64,000 nt of DNA from Planctomycetota bacterium (GTDB lineage Bacteria; Planctomycetota; Planctomycetia; Pirellulales; Lacipirellulaceae). The position numbers and the translations under genes were made by a program. A model generated the notes under the pieces. That model searched no databases. It saw nothing but the letters and a program-made list of their open reading frames with translations, and was not told the DNA's origin. This document shows positions 1-8,832 of this stretch, piece after piece. Position 1 is the stretch's first letter; each line of letters starts with the position of its first letter. The DNA lies in assembly GCA_029259915.1 (NCBI GenBank), contig JAJDED010000015.1, forward strand, positions 1 through 64,000, in the 5' to 3' direction.

Positions 1-1148
1 AAGCCTTGAACGGCAGTTGCGGGGTTTCCCGAACGCCGATCTTTCCGCAGTCACGTGACTGCGGCCCCATTGAAGCCGTATACGGGGAGACTTGTCGAAT
101 AAATGGAGGTGAGCTTTCCGCAGTCACGTGACTGCGGCCCCATTGAAGCCCGTTTTGCGGGCAATGTTCTCCGCCCACTCGTCGCTCTTTCCGCAGTCAC
201 GTGACTGCGGCCCCATTGAAGCCATTCGATTGCCTTCTGGATATCCTTCGACTGCTCATCTTTCCGCAGTCACGTGACTGCGGCCCCATTGAAGCTGAGT
301 ACGAAAATCCTAAAGGCACTGCACAAAGCCAACTTTCCGCAGTCACGTGACTGCGGCCCCATTGAAGCGGGATCCGGTGGGGGGCTTCGGTGTGCGGGTA
401 CGGGCTTTCCGCAGTCACGTGACTGCGGCCCCATTGAAGCCTCTGGAAGTGACGACCGAATCTTGCGGTGCGGCGGCTTTCCGCAGTCACGTGACTGCGG
501 CCCCATTGAAGCACGGCCTCCACACGTCCAAGAAACATGGTAGCACCTTGCTTTCCGCAGTCACGTGACTGCGGCCCCATTGAAGCGACGATGGAACGGC
601 CGAAGGGCGACGACGCAAAGGTACTTTCCGCAGTCACGTGACTGCGGCCCCATTGAAGCCCGAGGGCCGAATCAAGTCTCGCCGAATTGCGGGTAGCTTT
701 CCGCAGTCACGTGACTGCGGCCCCATTGAAGCACGAGTTCCTCGGCCGCAACGATTTCACCGACGACGGCGCTTTCCGCAGTCACGTGACTGCGGCCCCA
801 TTGAAGCTCGGGGTGCGATCGCCATTGGTCGATAAAGTGCGATCCCTTTCCGCAGTCACGTGACTGCGGCCCCATTGAAGCTTCTTACCCTTTGAAGAAA
901 TTGCTGTGATGGTGATTCTTTCCGCAGTCACGTGACTGCGGCCCCATTGAAGCGTAAGTACCAGCAGTTTACTCCTTGTGGGTCTTCTACTTTCCGCAGT
1001 CACGTGACTGCGGCCCCATTGAAGCTGTCTGTGAAGTCGACAAGATCGATTAGCGACCAAGTGGCTTTCCGCAGTCACGTGACTGCGGCCCCATTGAAGC
1101 TGTTTTGTTCTGCGATGCGGAAGCTGGGGCCGAGTGCTTTCCGCAGTC
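1..1148 (+). CRISPR. CRISPR array, trailer end
   Basis: Fifteen identical 36-bp repeats start at 41, 114, 187, 260, 333, 405, 477, 551, 624, 697, 772, 846, 918, 990 and 1065. Spacers are 36-39 bp and all differ. Bases 1-4 (AAGC) are the tail of a further repeat, so the array continues to the left. Each repeat begins CTTT, holds the perfect 20-bp palindrome CCGCAGTCACGTGACTGCGG, and ends CCCCATTGAAGC. The last copy (1137) keeps only its first 12 bases and then diverges. A decayed last repeat and the ATTGAAGC 3' end both suggest transcription left to right with the leader outside the window. No cas gene is present here. The repeat style resembles some subtype I-G (I-U) repeats, but that subtype is a weak inference. 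Apparent open frames through the array arise from the repeats. Confidence 0.98.
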
Positions 1149-1528
1149 GCCTGGGGACGGCGAGACTAATACCCGATGGAACTAAGCGCAAAGGGGTGGG
1201 GGGCGATCCAAAATTTCCCTGGACCAAGCCACATGGGTCCCATGGAGCAAGCTCATACTGCGCACAGTATCTATGGGTATCTCGCTTCATAACCCGCCCC
1301 CTCACATCGCATCGACTCCTCGGAGGACTCGAACAATCGGCTTAAATCACGGGAATTGCGTGATACGAGGTAACAGGTGGCGCATCAGGCGGCGCACTTG
1401 GTGCAATGATGGTGGATGCTGTGCAAAGGCCAAAAAAATATGTTGGTTCGCGGCGGGGGGAGGGGCAATGAACGTACCGAGCACGTTCTTGGACACCCCA
1501 TCGATAGCTTCTCGATCGAGGTGAGTAA
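1149..1528. other. Non-coding stretch after the CRISPR trailer
   Basis: About 380 bases between the decayed last repeat and the integrase-like remnant. No frame here has a protein I recognise. No leader-like AT-rich tract, tRNA or further repeat unit was seen. Confidence 0.5.
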
Positions 1529-1804
1529 CTATTCCGCCCTCTCAATCTGCGTTCGGACCAGCGCCAGAATGCCATTTCTCATGGCCTCGGGTAGTGTATC
1601 CCAAGCGTCGATGACTTCCAGCAGATCGGGGTCGAAAGCTCTCAAATCGTCGGGAAGTGCGCCGGATTCTGCGCCGCCTGTTGCAGAATTGCCAGTTTTC
1701 CCCGATGATTGTGGGGGTTGTTCGACTCCCCTACGGGTACTTGTCTGCGAAGCGTTAGCTCCACATGTCCAACTCGAACCTCGAGATTCTGGCCTACGAA
1801 CCAA
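1529..1804 (-). pseudogene. Probable C-terminal remnant of a site-specific integrase
   Basis: The minus-strand frame ends in a stretch like DPDLLEVIDAWDTLPEAM followed by RNGILALVRT. From memory, this type of ending (acidic residues, DAW-LPEA, GILALVR) occurs at the C-terminus of many planctomycete tyrosine integrases and related hypothetical proteins. Only about 90 codons are open, the only start is a TTG, and the upstream half overlaps the 5' end of the methyltransferase gene on the other strand, so this cannot be a complete integrase. It is best read as a relic of a mobile element next to the CRISPR trailer. It could also be a small intact hypothetical gene. Confidence 0.4.
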
Positions 1805-2460
1805 GTCCGCTGGGGCTCTTGTGTTTGCGGCGGCGCGAATTGCTCTCGCAACCCGGCAAGATCGTGACTGAGGTGACGCTGAATCACGAATTTCTGATGA
1901 GCAGTTTGTATACCGATTCAGAACGGGCCTTGGCGCGCACGGCGCTCCAGATGTGTTCCGGCGACGATCTGCGGGTGTTGGTTGGTGGACTCGGGCTGGG
2001 CTATACGGCGCGCGAAGCGCTTCTGTCGGAACGTGTCATGCGAGTCGAGGTGGTGGAATTGTTGCCGCAAGTGATCGATTGGCTTATGCGTGGGTTGGTG
2101 CCCCTTTCGTCCGAGCTCCGCGACGAGCAGCGGTTGGTCGTCACTCAGGGTGACGTGTACGGGCAGCTTGCCGGACCGCCAGACGAGCTGTTCGATGCGA
2201 TCTTGATCGACGTCGATCACTCGCCGGACGAGCGTTTAGACGACCAGAGCGCACGGTTCTATACAACGGAAGGTTTGCAAGCCGCCCGCCGACATCTGGC
2301 TACCAACGGCGTCTTGGCGGTGTGGTCGTACGCCGAAAGCTCACCGTTTGCGGATGCACTGCGCGCGGTCTTCGAGCAAGTCCGCGTCGAGCCGGTTACC
2401 TACGACAACCGTCTGATCGACCAGCAACAAACCGACTGGCTGTTCTTTGCCCAAGGCTAA
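1765..2460 (+). CDS. Spermidine synthase-like SAM-dependent methyltransferase
   Basis: 231 aa. The Rossmann core is clear: a glycine-rich motif I (GGLGLG, residues 74-79), an acidic motif II at the end of strand 2 (VEVVEL), and the DAILIDVDHSP segment typical of spermidine synthase-like proteins. This resembles the SpeE/spermine synthase superfamily, but it lacks the N-terminal beta domain of true SpeE and may methylate another substrate. It starts at ATG 1765, reads away from the CRISPR region, and converges with the pseudouridine synthase gene, whose stop is 17 bp away. No neighbour suggests polyamine synthesis, so the substrate is unknown. Confidence 0.75.
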   Translation: MSNSNLEILAYEPSPLGLLCLRRRELLSQPGKIVTEVTLNHEFLMSSLYTDSERALARTALQMCSGDDLRVLVGGLGLGYTAREALLSERVMRVEVVELLPQVIDWLMRGLVPLSSELRDEQRLVVTQGDVYGQLAGPPDELFDAILIDVDHSPDERLDDQSARFYTTEGLQAARRHLATNGVLAVWSYAESSPFADALRAVFEQVRVEPVTYDNRLIDQQQTDWLFFAQG

Positions 2461-2476
2461 AGGGCATCTTGTTCGG

Positions 2477-3397
2477 TCAACGGTTTTTTGCAAGGAATTT
2501 CTCGAGTGCCGAAGGCAGGGGGGATTCAAACGTCATCGCTTTGCCAGAGATGGGATGCTCGAAGCCGAGCGACTTAGCGTGCAACGCGATCCGCTTGCGA
2601 ATCCACCGCGGGTGCATGGCCTGTTTAGTTTTGTAGCGAGGATCGCCAAGAACCGGATGCCCGGCGTCTGCAAAGTGAACGCGAATTTGGTTTCGCTTAC
2701 CCGTTTCCAAGGTGACTTCGACGAGCGTCGTGTCGGACATTCGCTTCAGCACGCGATAATGAGTAATGGCCAATTCCGTTTTCAACGAGGGTCGTGTGAC
2801 GTACCGGTCGAGGTTTTTGCTCGTGGCCAAATGCGAACGATAAGTCCCACTGTCATTGGACATCACGCCAGCGACAATCGCAGCGTAGATGCGCCGCGGC
2901 TTTCGCTGTTTGAACTGCTCGATCAATCGCTCGGCAATCGGTTCGTGCTTGCCAAAGACTAGCAAACCACTCACATCTCGGTCCAGCCGATGGACGACCC
3001 ACGCCTGTTGTTTTCCTCGCGAATGGCTCAGGTAGACCGACACACGTTCGACAAGCGTGTTTTTCTCGTTACGGTCAGTCGGCACAGTCAATGTTCCAGC
3101 GGACTTGTCTACGACAATCAAATGATTATCTTCGAACAAAACGTTGAATGTGCGATCGTCCCAGTGTTTCTTTTTTTCGTGATAGCGTTGCGTCGGATCG
3201 AAGCGAATTGATACGACATCTCCAGCAACGACGGGAGTGGCAATGTTGTCGCATGGCTTGCCATTGATCGACATGCAACAATGATCGACTATCCCGCGAA
3301 CTTGGCTGTGCGAGGATCCAGAGAGCTGTCGGACCACGAGGTCCACTCGACCGGCATTGTCCGCGTCAATCGTCGTCGAAAGTGTCGTCATTGCCAT
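2477..3397 (-). CDS. RluA-family pseudouridine synthase
   Basis: 306 aa, the normal length for RluA/RluD enzymes, which convert uridine to pseudouridine in rRNA or tRNA. An S4-like RNA-binding region occupies roughly residues 15-70 (VDLVVRQLSG...VRGIVDHCCMSINGKPC). The catalytic motif HRLDRDVSGLLVF is at 136-148 with the nucleophilic Asp at 139. The later family motif GKRNQIRVHFADAGHPVLGD is also present. Start is ATG 3397, with a second in-frame ATG two codons later. The rRNA position modified cannot be told from sequence alone. Confidence 0.92.
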   Translation of the reverse strand: MAMTTLSTTIDADNAGRVDLVVRQLSGSSHSQVRGIVDHCCMSINGKPCDNIATPVVAGDVVSIRFDPTQRYHEKKKHWDDRTFNVLFEDNHLIVVDKSAGTLTVPTDRNEKNTLVERVSVYLSHSRGKQQAWVVHRLDRDVSGLLVFGKHEPIAERLIEQFKQRKPRRIYAAIVAGVMSNDSGTYRSHLATSKNLDRYVTRPSLKTELAITHYRVLKRMSDTTLVEVTLETGKRNQIRVHFADAGHPVLGDPRYKTKQAMHPRWIRKRIALHAKSLGFEHPISGKAMTFESPLPSALEKFLAKNR

Positions 3398-3468
3398 GGA
3401 ACAAGAACCCTTGTTGCAAATTCAAAAAATTTCACTCTGCACGAGCCCTCATAGCGCCACACGTTCGA

Positions 3469-5271
3469 TCAAGGAGATATTTCAGGGCAAACCGATTCCA
3501 GTTCTTCCCAGCGGCTGTACGCTGCTGCCAGTTTGACTTCCATTTCGTTCAGATTCGCTTGATCGGCAGCGATCTGCTCGCCTGGTCGCTGGAAATAACT
3601 AGGGTCCGCCATGGCATGATGGATCGTGGCCAAATCGGCCTCCAACCTCTCAATCGTCCCGGGCAAACTCTCCAGCTCGCGCTGCTGGTGGTAACTCAGT
3701 TTTTTCTTTGTTGACGAAGGCCTTGCCTTGGACTTTTCCTGCACCTGTTTTTCTTGCTTCAAGTCGACCGGTTCCTGCCGTTGCGCTAACCAGTCGTCGT
3801 ACCCGCCCACGTATTCACGCACGCCTTGCGGCTCGAACACGATGGTGCTGGTGACGACATTGTTCAGGAACGCTCGGTCGTGGCTCACCAGCAGGATCGT
3901 TCCATCGTACTCCACGAGCTTTGCCTCAAGCATCTCCAGCGTTTCGGTATCCAAATCGTTGGTCGGTTCATCCAGCACGATTACATTAGCCGGCTTGGCG
4001 AACAGTCGGGCCAACAGCACCCGATTTCGCTCGCCGCCGGAAAGAAACTTCACTGGCGTTCGCGCTCGATCGGGAGTAAACAAGAATTCCTGCAAGTAAC
4101 CGATGATGTGCTTCTGCTTGCCATGGATATCCAACAGCGTGTGGCCCCCGCCGACGTTCTGTTCGATCGTTTCTTCTTCGTTCAATTGATCTCGCAATTG
4201 ATCGAAGTAAGCAACTTGCAGGTTCGTCCCGGTGCGGACGGTGCCGCTCTCGGGTTCGATTTTCCCCAACAGGATATTCAGCAACGTCGTCTTCCCTGCC
4301 CCGTTGGGGCCCATGATGCCGATTTTATCGCCGCGCATAATCATCGTCGAAAAGTCCTGCAGAATGGGATGCTCCGGATAGGCAAACGAAACGTCTTTCA
4401 CTTCCGTTACTAAATTTCCGCTGCGCTGGCCCGACTGGATCTGCATGCGAACGAAGCCCGGTTGGTCGCGGCGCTGGCGACGATCTTCGCGCATGTTTTT
4501 CAGCGCCCGAACACGCCCTTCGTTCCGCGTGCGCCGAGCCTTGATACCCTGCCGAATCCACGCTTCTTCCTGAGCTAGCTTTTTGTCGAACAGTGCGTCC
4601 TGTTTTTCTTGCGCCGCAAGGGCCTGTTCTTTTCGTAGCAGGAAAGTATCGTAATCGCACGACCAGTCGAACATCCGACCGCGATCGATCTCCAGGATTC
4701 GAGTCGCAACTTGGCACAGAAACATTCGATCGTGGGTGACGAAAATCAACGTGCCAGGCCAATTCGAAAGAAAACCCTCCAGCCAACGAATCGCTTCGAT
4801 ATCCAGGTGGTTCGTCGGTTCGTCCAGCAACAACAGCTCGGGCTGGCAAACGATTGCCTGGGCCAACAGCACTCGACGCTTCATACCCGACGACAGGGTC
4901 TCGAACATCGCTGTGCCCTCGAGTTCCATTTGCGAAAGTGTTTGCTTGACCAGTTGTTCTCCTTCCCACTCCGAGTCGGCTTGTCGAAACCGATCGCTCA
5001 AACCTGAGGCAACTACCTCAGCGACGGTCTGATTCGTAGCACTGGGAACATCCTGCTGGAGATAGGCAACCTGCGTATTGTTGGCCAGGGTGATCGTCCC
5101 GTGATCTGGCTGAATTTCGCCACGAAGCATTTTCAAAAGCGTCGATTTCCCAGCACCGTTCCGCCCCAACAATCCAATGCGCCCACCAGCTTCAATCTGG
5201 CAGTCGACGTCGTCGAGCAAGTTGGGACCCCGAAATCCAATCGAGACATTCTGTAGTGAAATCAGCGCCAT
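3469..5271 (-). CDS. uup: ABC-F family ATPase, Uup-like
   Basis: 600 aa with two ABC ATPase domains and no membrane segment, the layout of ABC-F proteins that act on ribosomes or translation. Walker A motifs are GRNGAGKS (36-43) and GPNGAGKT in the second half. Signatures are LSSGMKRR and LSGGERNR, with LLLLDEPTNHLD and VIVLDEPTNDLD as Walker B. A charged linker (RTRNEGRVRALKNMREDRR) separates the domains. A C-terminal coiled coil (YHQQRELESLPGTIERLEADL) is the feature that places it with Uup rather than EttA. I chose ATG 5271 (MALISLQNV) over a TTG two codons upstream. It lies 71 bp upstream of the RluA gene on the same strand. Confidence 0.92.
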   Translation of the reverse strand: MALISLQNVSIGFRGPNLLDDVDCQIEAGGRIGLLGRNGAGKSTLLKMLRGEIQPDHGTITLANNTQVAYLQQDVPSATNQTVAEVVASGLSDRFRQADSEWEGEQLVKQTLSQMELEGTAMFETLSSGMKRRVLLAQAIVCQPELLLLDEPTNHLDIEAIRWLEGFLSNWPGTLIFVTHDRMFLCQVATRILEIDRGRMFDWSCDYDTFLLRKEQALAAQEKQDALFDKKLAQEEAWIRQGIKARRTRNEGRVRALKNMREDRRQRRDQPGFVRMQIQSGQRSGNLVTEVKDVSFAYPEHPILQDFSTMIMRGDKIGIMGPNGAGKTTLLNILLGKIEPESGTVRTGTNLQVAYFDQLRDQLNEEETIEQNVGGGHTLLDIHGKQKHIIGYLQEFLFTPDRARTPVKFLSGGERNRVLLARLFAKPANVIVLDEPTNDLDTETLEMLEAKLVEYDGTILLVSHDRAFLNNVVTSTIVFEPQGVREYVGGYDDWLAQRQEPVDLKQEKQVQEKSKARPSSTKKKLSYHQQRELESLPGTIERLEADLATIHHAMADPSYFQRPGEQIAADQANLNEMEVKLAAAYSRWEELESVCPEISP

Positions 5272-5524
5272 AAACAATCAGGTGAAAGAGAAGAACAATG
5301 GGTAGCAGTGGAAAGTTCGTACGACGACCGTTCGTATGGTCACCGCACGGTAGCACCATCTGTTCAAGCCGTCACCACGGCAACGCCGATCTACGGTTCG
5401 AAAGAATAACAGGTTTCATATAAATGGGCACCACTCTGCAAATAGGAAAAATCGCAGTCTGTAGAGTCGTGGGGATGATGTTTTTTGGATCGAATGTGTG
5501 TTACAAAACTGCGTGAAACCGAGA

Positions 5525-6646
5525 TCAGCGTCGGTTCAGATTGATTTTTTTCGGCACGACAATCTGTGCAGGTGGTCGGTTCTCTCCGGCGAAAGAAAGC
5601 TGGGCTGCGTTGCTGCCCCATTGGTCGAACGTCACCTTGACTTCTTGCTCCTTGCCACCGCGAACAATTTTTAGCATCGCCGATTCCCCCGGCTGATGTT
5701 TGGCAATTCGAACGGTCAGCGCATTGAAGTCCTTGACTTCTTCGCCGTTGATCTCCGTAATAAGGTCCCCTGCTCGAAGCCCCGCCTTCTGGGCAGCGCT
5801 ATCGGCAACAACGTGCTTGACTTGGGCACCACCCATGCCAAGCGAACCTTGGATACCCAGACGGGCCGCACTTCGTATGGCTAAAATGACCTCGTTGGGC
5901 AATTTCTCTCGAAGCTGATCAATGGCCTCCCGCGAGATATTGGTACCATAGATTTCAAACCGCCTGACTTGCGGAAGATTTGCCAACGTCTCGACCGCCT
6001 CATCCCCCAAGGGAGCCGAGTGCAGACTAACTGTGGTTACCCGTCGCACTTCCTGCAAATGGCGCAAGCCGTCGACGCCCCCTTTCCAATGTGAATTGAT
6101 GATCAATTGCAGCGACGGTTGCTGCTGCCTGCCGGGGATGACGATTGGCGCTTGGGAATCGTTGGCCACCACGCCGCCCAACTTGATAATCAGCTCCAGT
6201 GCCGTATTTTCACGCACGTCCGCCAAGATATTGCTGGCGATTTCCGATTCGGTGGGACGATTCGGCAAAACAACAATCTGCTCCAAGGCGGCTATTCGCA
6301 GTTCCGAATTGGAAGATTCCGACCAAGAAAGCAATATGTTCAACGCACGCGTCGCGCTCTCCAGCGAACTTCCCGCAGCGGCTCGGGCTACTTCTGACAA
6401 CGCGGACTGGCCGACGTTTTCCAACTGTTGCTGTGCGTTTTCCCTGGTGGTGTAACGGTTGTCGTCCAACTCGGTAATCCAGCGGGAAATTTGGCTTGTG
6501 TCGACAACGGAATCCTGCGGATTTACAGTTGTCTCCTGCTCGCCCCTGGCAAACGCTGCCATGCAGCAGACTGCCGCCAACATCGCCCCCTGTCTGAGAA
6601 CGGTTTTCGCAACGAGAAGGGAATTTGTTTTCAAAACACGGCACAT
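5525..6646 (-). CDS. Secreted or periplasmic PDZ-domain protein with HEAT/LRR-like N-terminal region
   Basis: 373 aa. An N-terminal signal-like segment (about residues 19-36, ending AFARG) suggests export. A middle region of about 200 aa carries helical and leucine-rich-like stretches (LRHLQEVRRVTTVSLHSAPL, LANLPQVRRFEIYGTNI). A PDZ domain follows near residues 265-345, with the carboxylate-binding-loop region GSLGMG and the canonical AGLRAGDLITEINGEEV. There is no protease domain, so it is probably a binding or scaffold protein. It is a stand-alone gene; the 250-bp gap before the ABC-F gene has no other recognised gene. Confidence 0.75.
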   Translation of the reverse strand: MCRVLKTNSLLVAKTVLRQGAMLAAVCCMAAFARGEQETTVNPQDSVVDTSQISRWITELDDNRYTTRENAQQQLENVGQSALSEVARAAAGSSLESATRALNILLSWSESSNSELRIAALEQIVVLPNRPTESEIASNILADVRENTALELIIKLGGVVANDSQAPIVIPGRQQQPSLQLIINSHWKGGVDGLRHLQEVRRVTTVSLHSAPLGDEAVETLANLPQVRRFEIYGTNISREAIDQLREKLPNEVILAIRSAARLGIQGSLGMGGAQVKHVVADSAAQKAGLRAGDLITEINGEEVKDFNALTVRIAKHQPGESAMLKIVRGGKEQEVKVTFDQWGSNAAQLSFAGENRPPAQIVVPKKINLNRR

Positions 6647-6672
6647 AGTGAGAGTTTTTTATGACAAAAGAG

Positions 6673-6727
6673 TAGCCGGAGGGCCACTGCCCTCCGGGAG
6701 TTCCCGGACCGCGTGGCGGTCCGGCTA
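6673..6727. repeat. REP-like double-hairpin element, copy 1
   Basis: Ends are TAGCCGGA and TCCGGCTA, complementary to each other. Between them lie two further hairpins, CCGGAGGG...CCCTCCGG and CCGGACCGC...GCGGTCCGG. The fold is a three-way junction. The same architecture recurs at 6870-6916. Confidence 0.8.
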
Positions 6728-6869
6728 AACAGCAAAATGCAACGCCGAATGATTTGATGTTCTGGCGAATCCGGTCACGATGATCGGCAACCGCAATTAT
6801 ACCATTATTCTCCTCACCCGCTTAGTCTCAAAGTTCTCTCCACCGAACGGCAACGTCAAAATCCTTTCG

Positions 6870-6916
6870 TAGCCGCTGGCGGGAGCCAGCGGTCCACCGG
6901 CTTCCGCCGGCGGCTA
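6870..6916. repeat. REP-like double-hairpin element, copy 2
   Basis: Outer ends TAGCCG and CGGCTA enclose the hairpins CCGCTGGCGGGAGCCAGCGG and CCGGCTTCCGCCGG. The plan matches copy 1 while the inner sequence differs, as expected for REP families whose stems co-vary. Confidence 0.8.
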
Positions 6917-7007
6917 GGATATGGTTTTGACTTTGCAATTCGCTTGATTCTCTTCCCTTCAGGAATTTGTCGTTCGTGGAAAAAAAGGCTTGCAACGCTT
7001 AACCGAA

Positions 7008-7031
7008 GATAGTATACATCTGTATATTATC
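7008..7031. promoter_or_regulatory. Operator-like palindrome upstream of the ImmA/IrrE gene
   Basis: Two 11-bp arms, GATAGTATACA and TGTATATTATC, are inverted repeats with one mismatch and a 2-bp spacer. The site ends 22 bp before the ATG of the next gene, the usual place for a dimeric repressor. The binding protein is not identified. Confidence 0.6.
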
Positions 7032-7053
7032 ACTAACTGCGAGTCGTTTTGCC

Positions 7054-7797
7054 ATGCTCACCGAGATTCCTGTTGAACAATTCTCCGCAGCTCTCGACAC
7101 CTGTGTTCGTGAGGTACTGGCGGAAGCGGAGGTGACTGCCCCGCCAGTGGACGCGATTCGGTTGGCCCGCCGATTGGAAATGCAGGTGGCTATCGACACC
7201 GCAATGGATGTGCGAGCTCGTTTTGTCCGTCTGGGAGGCGCAGGCGGGTTGGGGCACGGGACAATCTTGTTGGCGGACGATCCTCGCCCGGAAAGAAGAC
7301 AATGGGCTGTCGCCCACGAGATCGGCGAATATGCCGCACACCGTGTCTTCGCACATTTGGGCGTCCACATGCACGACATTCCCCCAGCGACGCGCGAACG
7401 CGTTGCCAATCAATTGGCCACGTCCCTGCTCTTGCCGAATGATTGGTTTGCGACCGATGGACGTGCCGTGGATTGGGATCTGTTTTCGCTCAAACAAATT
7501 TACCGTACTGCAAGCCACGAACTGATCGCCCGCAGAATGCTCCAAATGTCTCCGCCGGTAATCGTCACCCTGTTCGACCAAGGAAAACCAAAATGGCGAC
7601 GCAGCAACGTGCTAAAGCGCCCGCCCCGGTTGACACCCGTAGAACTGGACACTTGGAAAGAGGCCTACGCCGAAGCCCAGCCGACAAGTTCCCATGGGGA
7701 CAGTCTACCAACGGGAATCGAATGCGTACACTGCTGGCCGGTGCATGAACCAGGATGGCGACGGGAAATCATGCGTACCGGTTTGGAAAGCTGGTGA
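7054..7797 (+). CDS. ImmA/IrrE-family metallopeptidase-like protein
   Basis: 247 aa. The central part WAVAHEIGEYAAH (His88, Glu89, His96) followed by ANQLATSLLLPNDWF is the ImmA/IrrE (DUF955) signature, a family of zinc proteases that cleave repressors such as phage ImmR or Deinococcus DdrO. The classical HExxH reads HEIGE here, so the second histidine ligand is replaced by Glu92, with His96 as a possible substitute. The usual partner, an XRE-type repressor, is not adjacent. A strong palindrome sits just upstream of the start. Whether it is an active protease is uncertain. Confidence 0.75.
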   Translation: MLTEIPVEQFSAALDTCVREVLAEAEVTAPPVDAIRLARRLEMQVAIDTAMDVRARFVRLGGAGGLGHGTILLADDPRPERRQWAVAHEIGEYAAHRVFAHLGVHMHDIPPATRERVANQLATSLLLPNDWFATDGRAVDWDLFSLKQIYRTASHELIARRMLQMSPPVIVTLFDQGKPKWRRSNVLKRPPRLTPVELDTWKEAYAEAQPTSSHGDSLPTGIECVHCWPVHEPGWRREIMRTGLESW

Positions 7798-7831
7798 GTT
7801 ACCCGATCTCAGTTACTCAAACTGAAAAGAA

Positions 7832-7968
7832 GAACCGCCAAGAGCGCCAAGGACGCCAAGAAATACTAGGAAAATTATTATCCAAGCAAGCGAGACACCT
7901 TCGAGAAGCGACTGAAAGCAAAGCCTAGAAGAATCGAAAAAAAATCCTTGGCGTCCTTGGCGGTTCTC
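7832..7968. repeat. Inverted copies of an ACCGCCAAG-type repeat between convergent genes
   Basis: The left arm starts GAACCGCCAAGAGCGCCAAG at 7832 and the right arm ends CTTGGCGTCCTTGGCGGTTC at 7968. They are inverted copies in the gap between two gene ends and may act as a bidirectional terminator. A related unit, CTTGGCGTTCTTGGCGGTTT, lies at about 51265. Confidence 0.75.
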
Positions 7969-7972
7969 ACTT

Positions 7973-8821
7973 TTAGTCCGTTAGAGAAACTGCCAATTCT
8001 TGGACGACTTCTTCTACAACATACGGTTTGCCAAACACGGCAGACGCCCCAACGGACCGGGCCAACTGAAAATGTTCGGCCCGAGGGAAATCGAGCAGCA
8101 CCGCAACCGGGCCCTCTATTCGCCGACAGAAATCGGTTAATCTCTGCAAGTCTCGCTCGTCGAGTTGGCCGCCATCCCAAATGCCGGCAGCACTTTTTTG
8201 AAGATCACCAATTTGTTCGTCACGAAACCATGTCGTTGTCAAACCGTAATCTGCCAGGGCGTCGGAAAGAGACTCGAAAACTGCAAAGTCGGTGGCACCG
8301 ATCGCGACAATCCCCGACAACGCAATTTTTTCGCTTGAGAGATCGACCGACAGCCGTCCCGATTGGGGGTGGACGAGCGGGGCCGACCATGGGGGACAGG
8401 CTCCCGACTGCATACTATGGCGCGCGGCCTGCCACCACGGAGAAAGTTCGTACCAAACCAATCGCAAAACTCCGGATAGTGGCGCGCCCGTGCGAAGCGA
8501 ACCCTCGCACCAAGTGCCTGCTACAATCACAATGCGCATCAACGGTGCCAGCGCTTGTAGACGGTCAACATCCGCTTGACGAACACAGTCTGGAAACGGT
8601 TGGGCAACAAACAACAGCTCAGGCGTCATTTCTTCAGCACGTAACATCTCGCATGCCTGCGACACATTGGCAACGCATCGCCAGGCGCGGAACTCTTCCC
8701 AGTCAGCGGTTGCCAAAGAAAACTCACCTCGATCCCACGGCCCCACAAACAGAGCCTCCCTAACAGTCGCAGCATGACCAACGAAATGATCCTCGGCGAT
8801 TGTTGTTGAAAAGTGGGGCAT
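7973..8821 (-). CDS. Conserved hypothetical protein with receiver-like domains
   Basis: 282 aa, no signal or membrane segment. Both halves have receiver-like alternation. The first runs ALFVGPWDRGEF...LLFVAQPFP...RIVIVAGTW; the second runs VAIGATDFAVFESLSDALADYG...VAVLLDFP...ASAVFGKPYVVEEV. GKPY looks like the conserved receiver Lys-Pro, but a full acidic pocket is not evident, so these may be pseudo-receivers. I chose ATG 8821 because GAGGAA lies about 8 bases upstream; a TTG at 8836 also exists. The start follows the EIIA gene stop by 11 bp, so the two are probably one transcript. Confidence 0.6.
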   Translation of the reverse strand: MPHFSTTIAEDHFVGHAATVREALFVGPWDRGEFSLATADWEEFRAWRCVANVSQACEMLRAEEMTPELLFVAQPFPDCVRQADVDRLQALAPLMRIVIVAGTWCEGSLRTGAPLSGVLRLVWYELSPWWQAARHSMQSGACPPWSAPLVHPQSGRLSVDLSSEKIALSGIVAIGATDFAVFESLSDALADYGLTTTWFRDEQIGDLQKSAAGIWDGGQLDERDLQRLTDFCRRIEGPVAVLLDFPRAEHFQLARSVGASAVFGKPYVVEEVVQELAVSLTD

Positions 8822-8832
8822 GATTTTTTTCC

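Larger units (their letters stand above)
6647..7053. other. Repeat-bearing intergenic region
   Basis: The 407 bases between divergent genes contain two double-hairpin elements (6673-6727 and 6870-6916) and an operator-like palindrome (7008-7031). No open frame here looks coding. Confidence 0.7.

Noticed and set aside
197..1345. Several open frames of 65-146 codons running through the first kilobase
   Set aside because: Their peptides repeat blocks such as GPQSRDCGK because the 36-bp repeats are read in frame. They are the CRISPR array, not genes.
1700..1740. A GGTTGTTCGACTCCC segment that looks like a tRNA T-arm
   Set aside because: No acceptor, D or anticodon arms fit around it on either strand. 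It lies within the integrase-like remnant.
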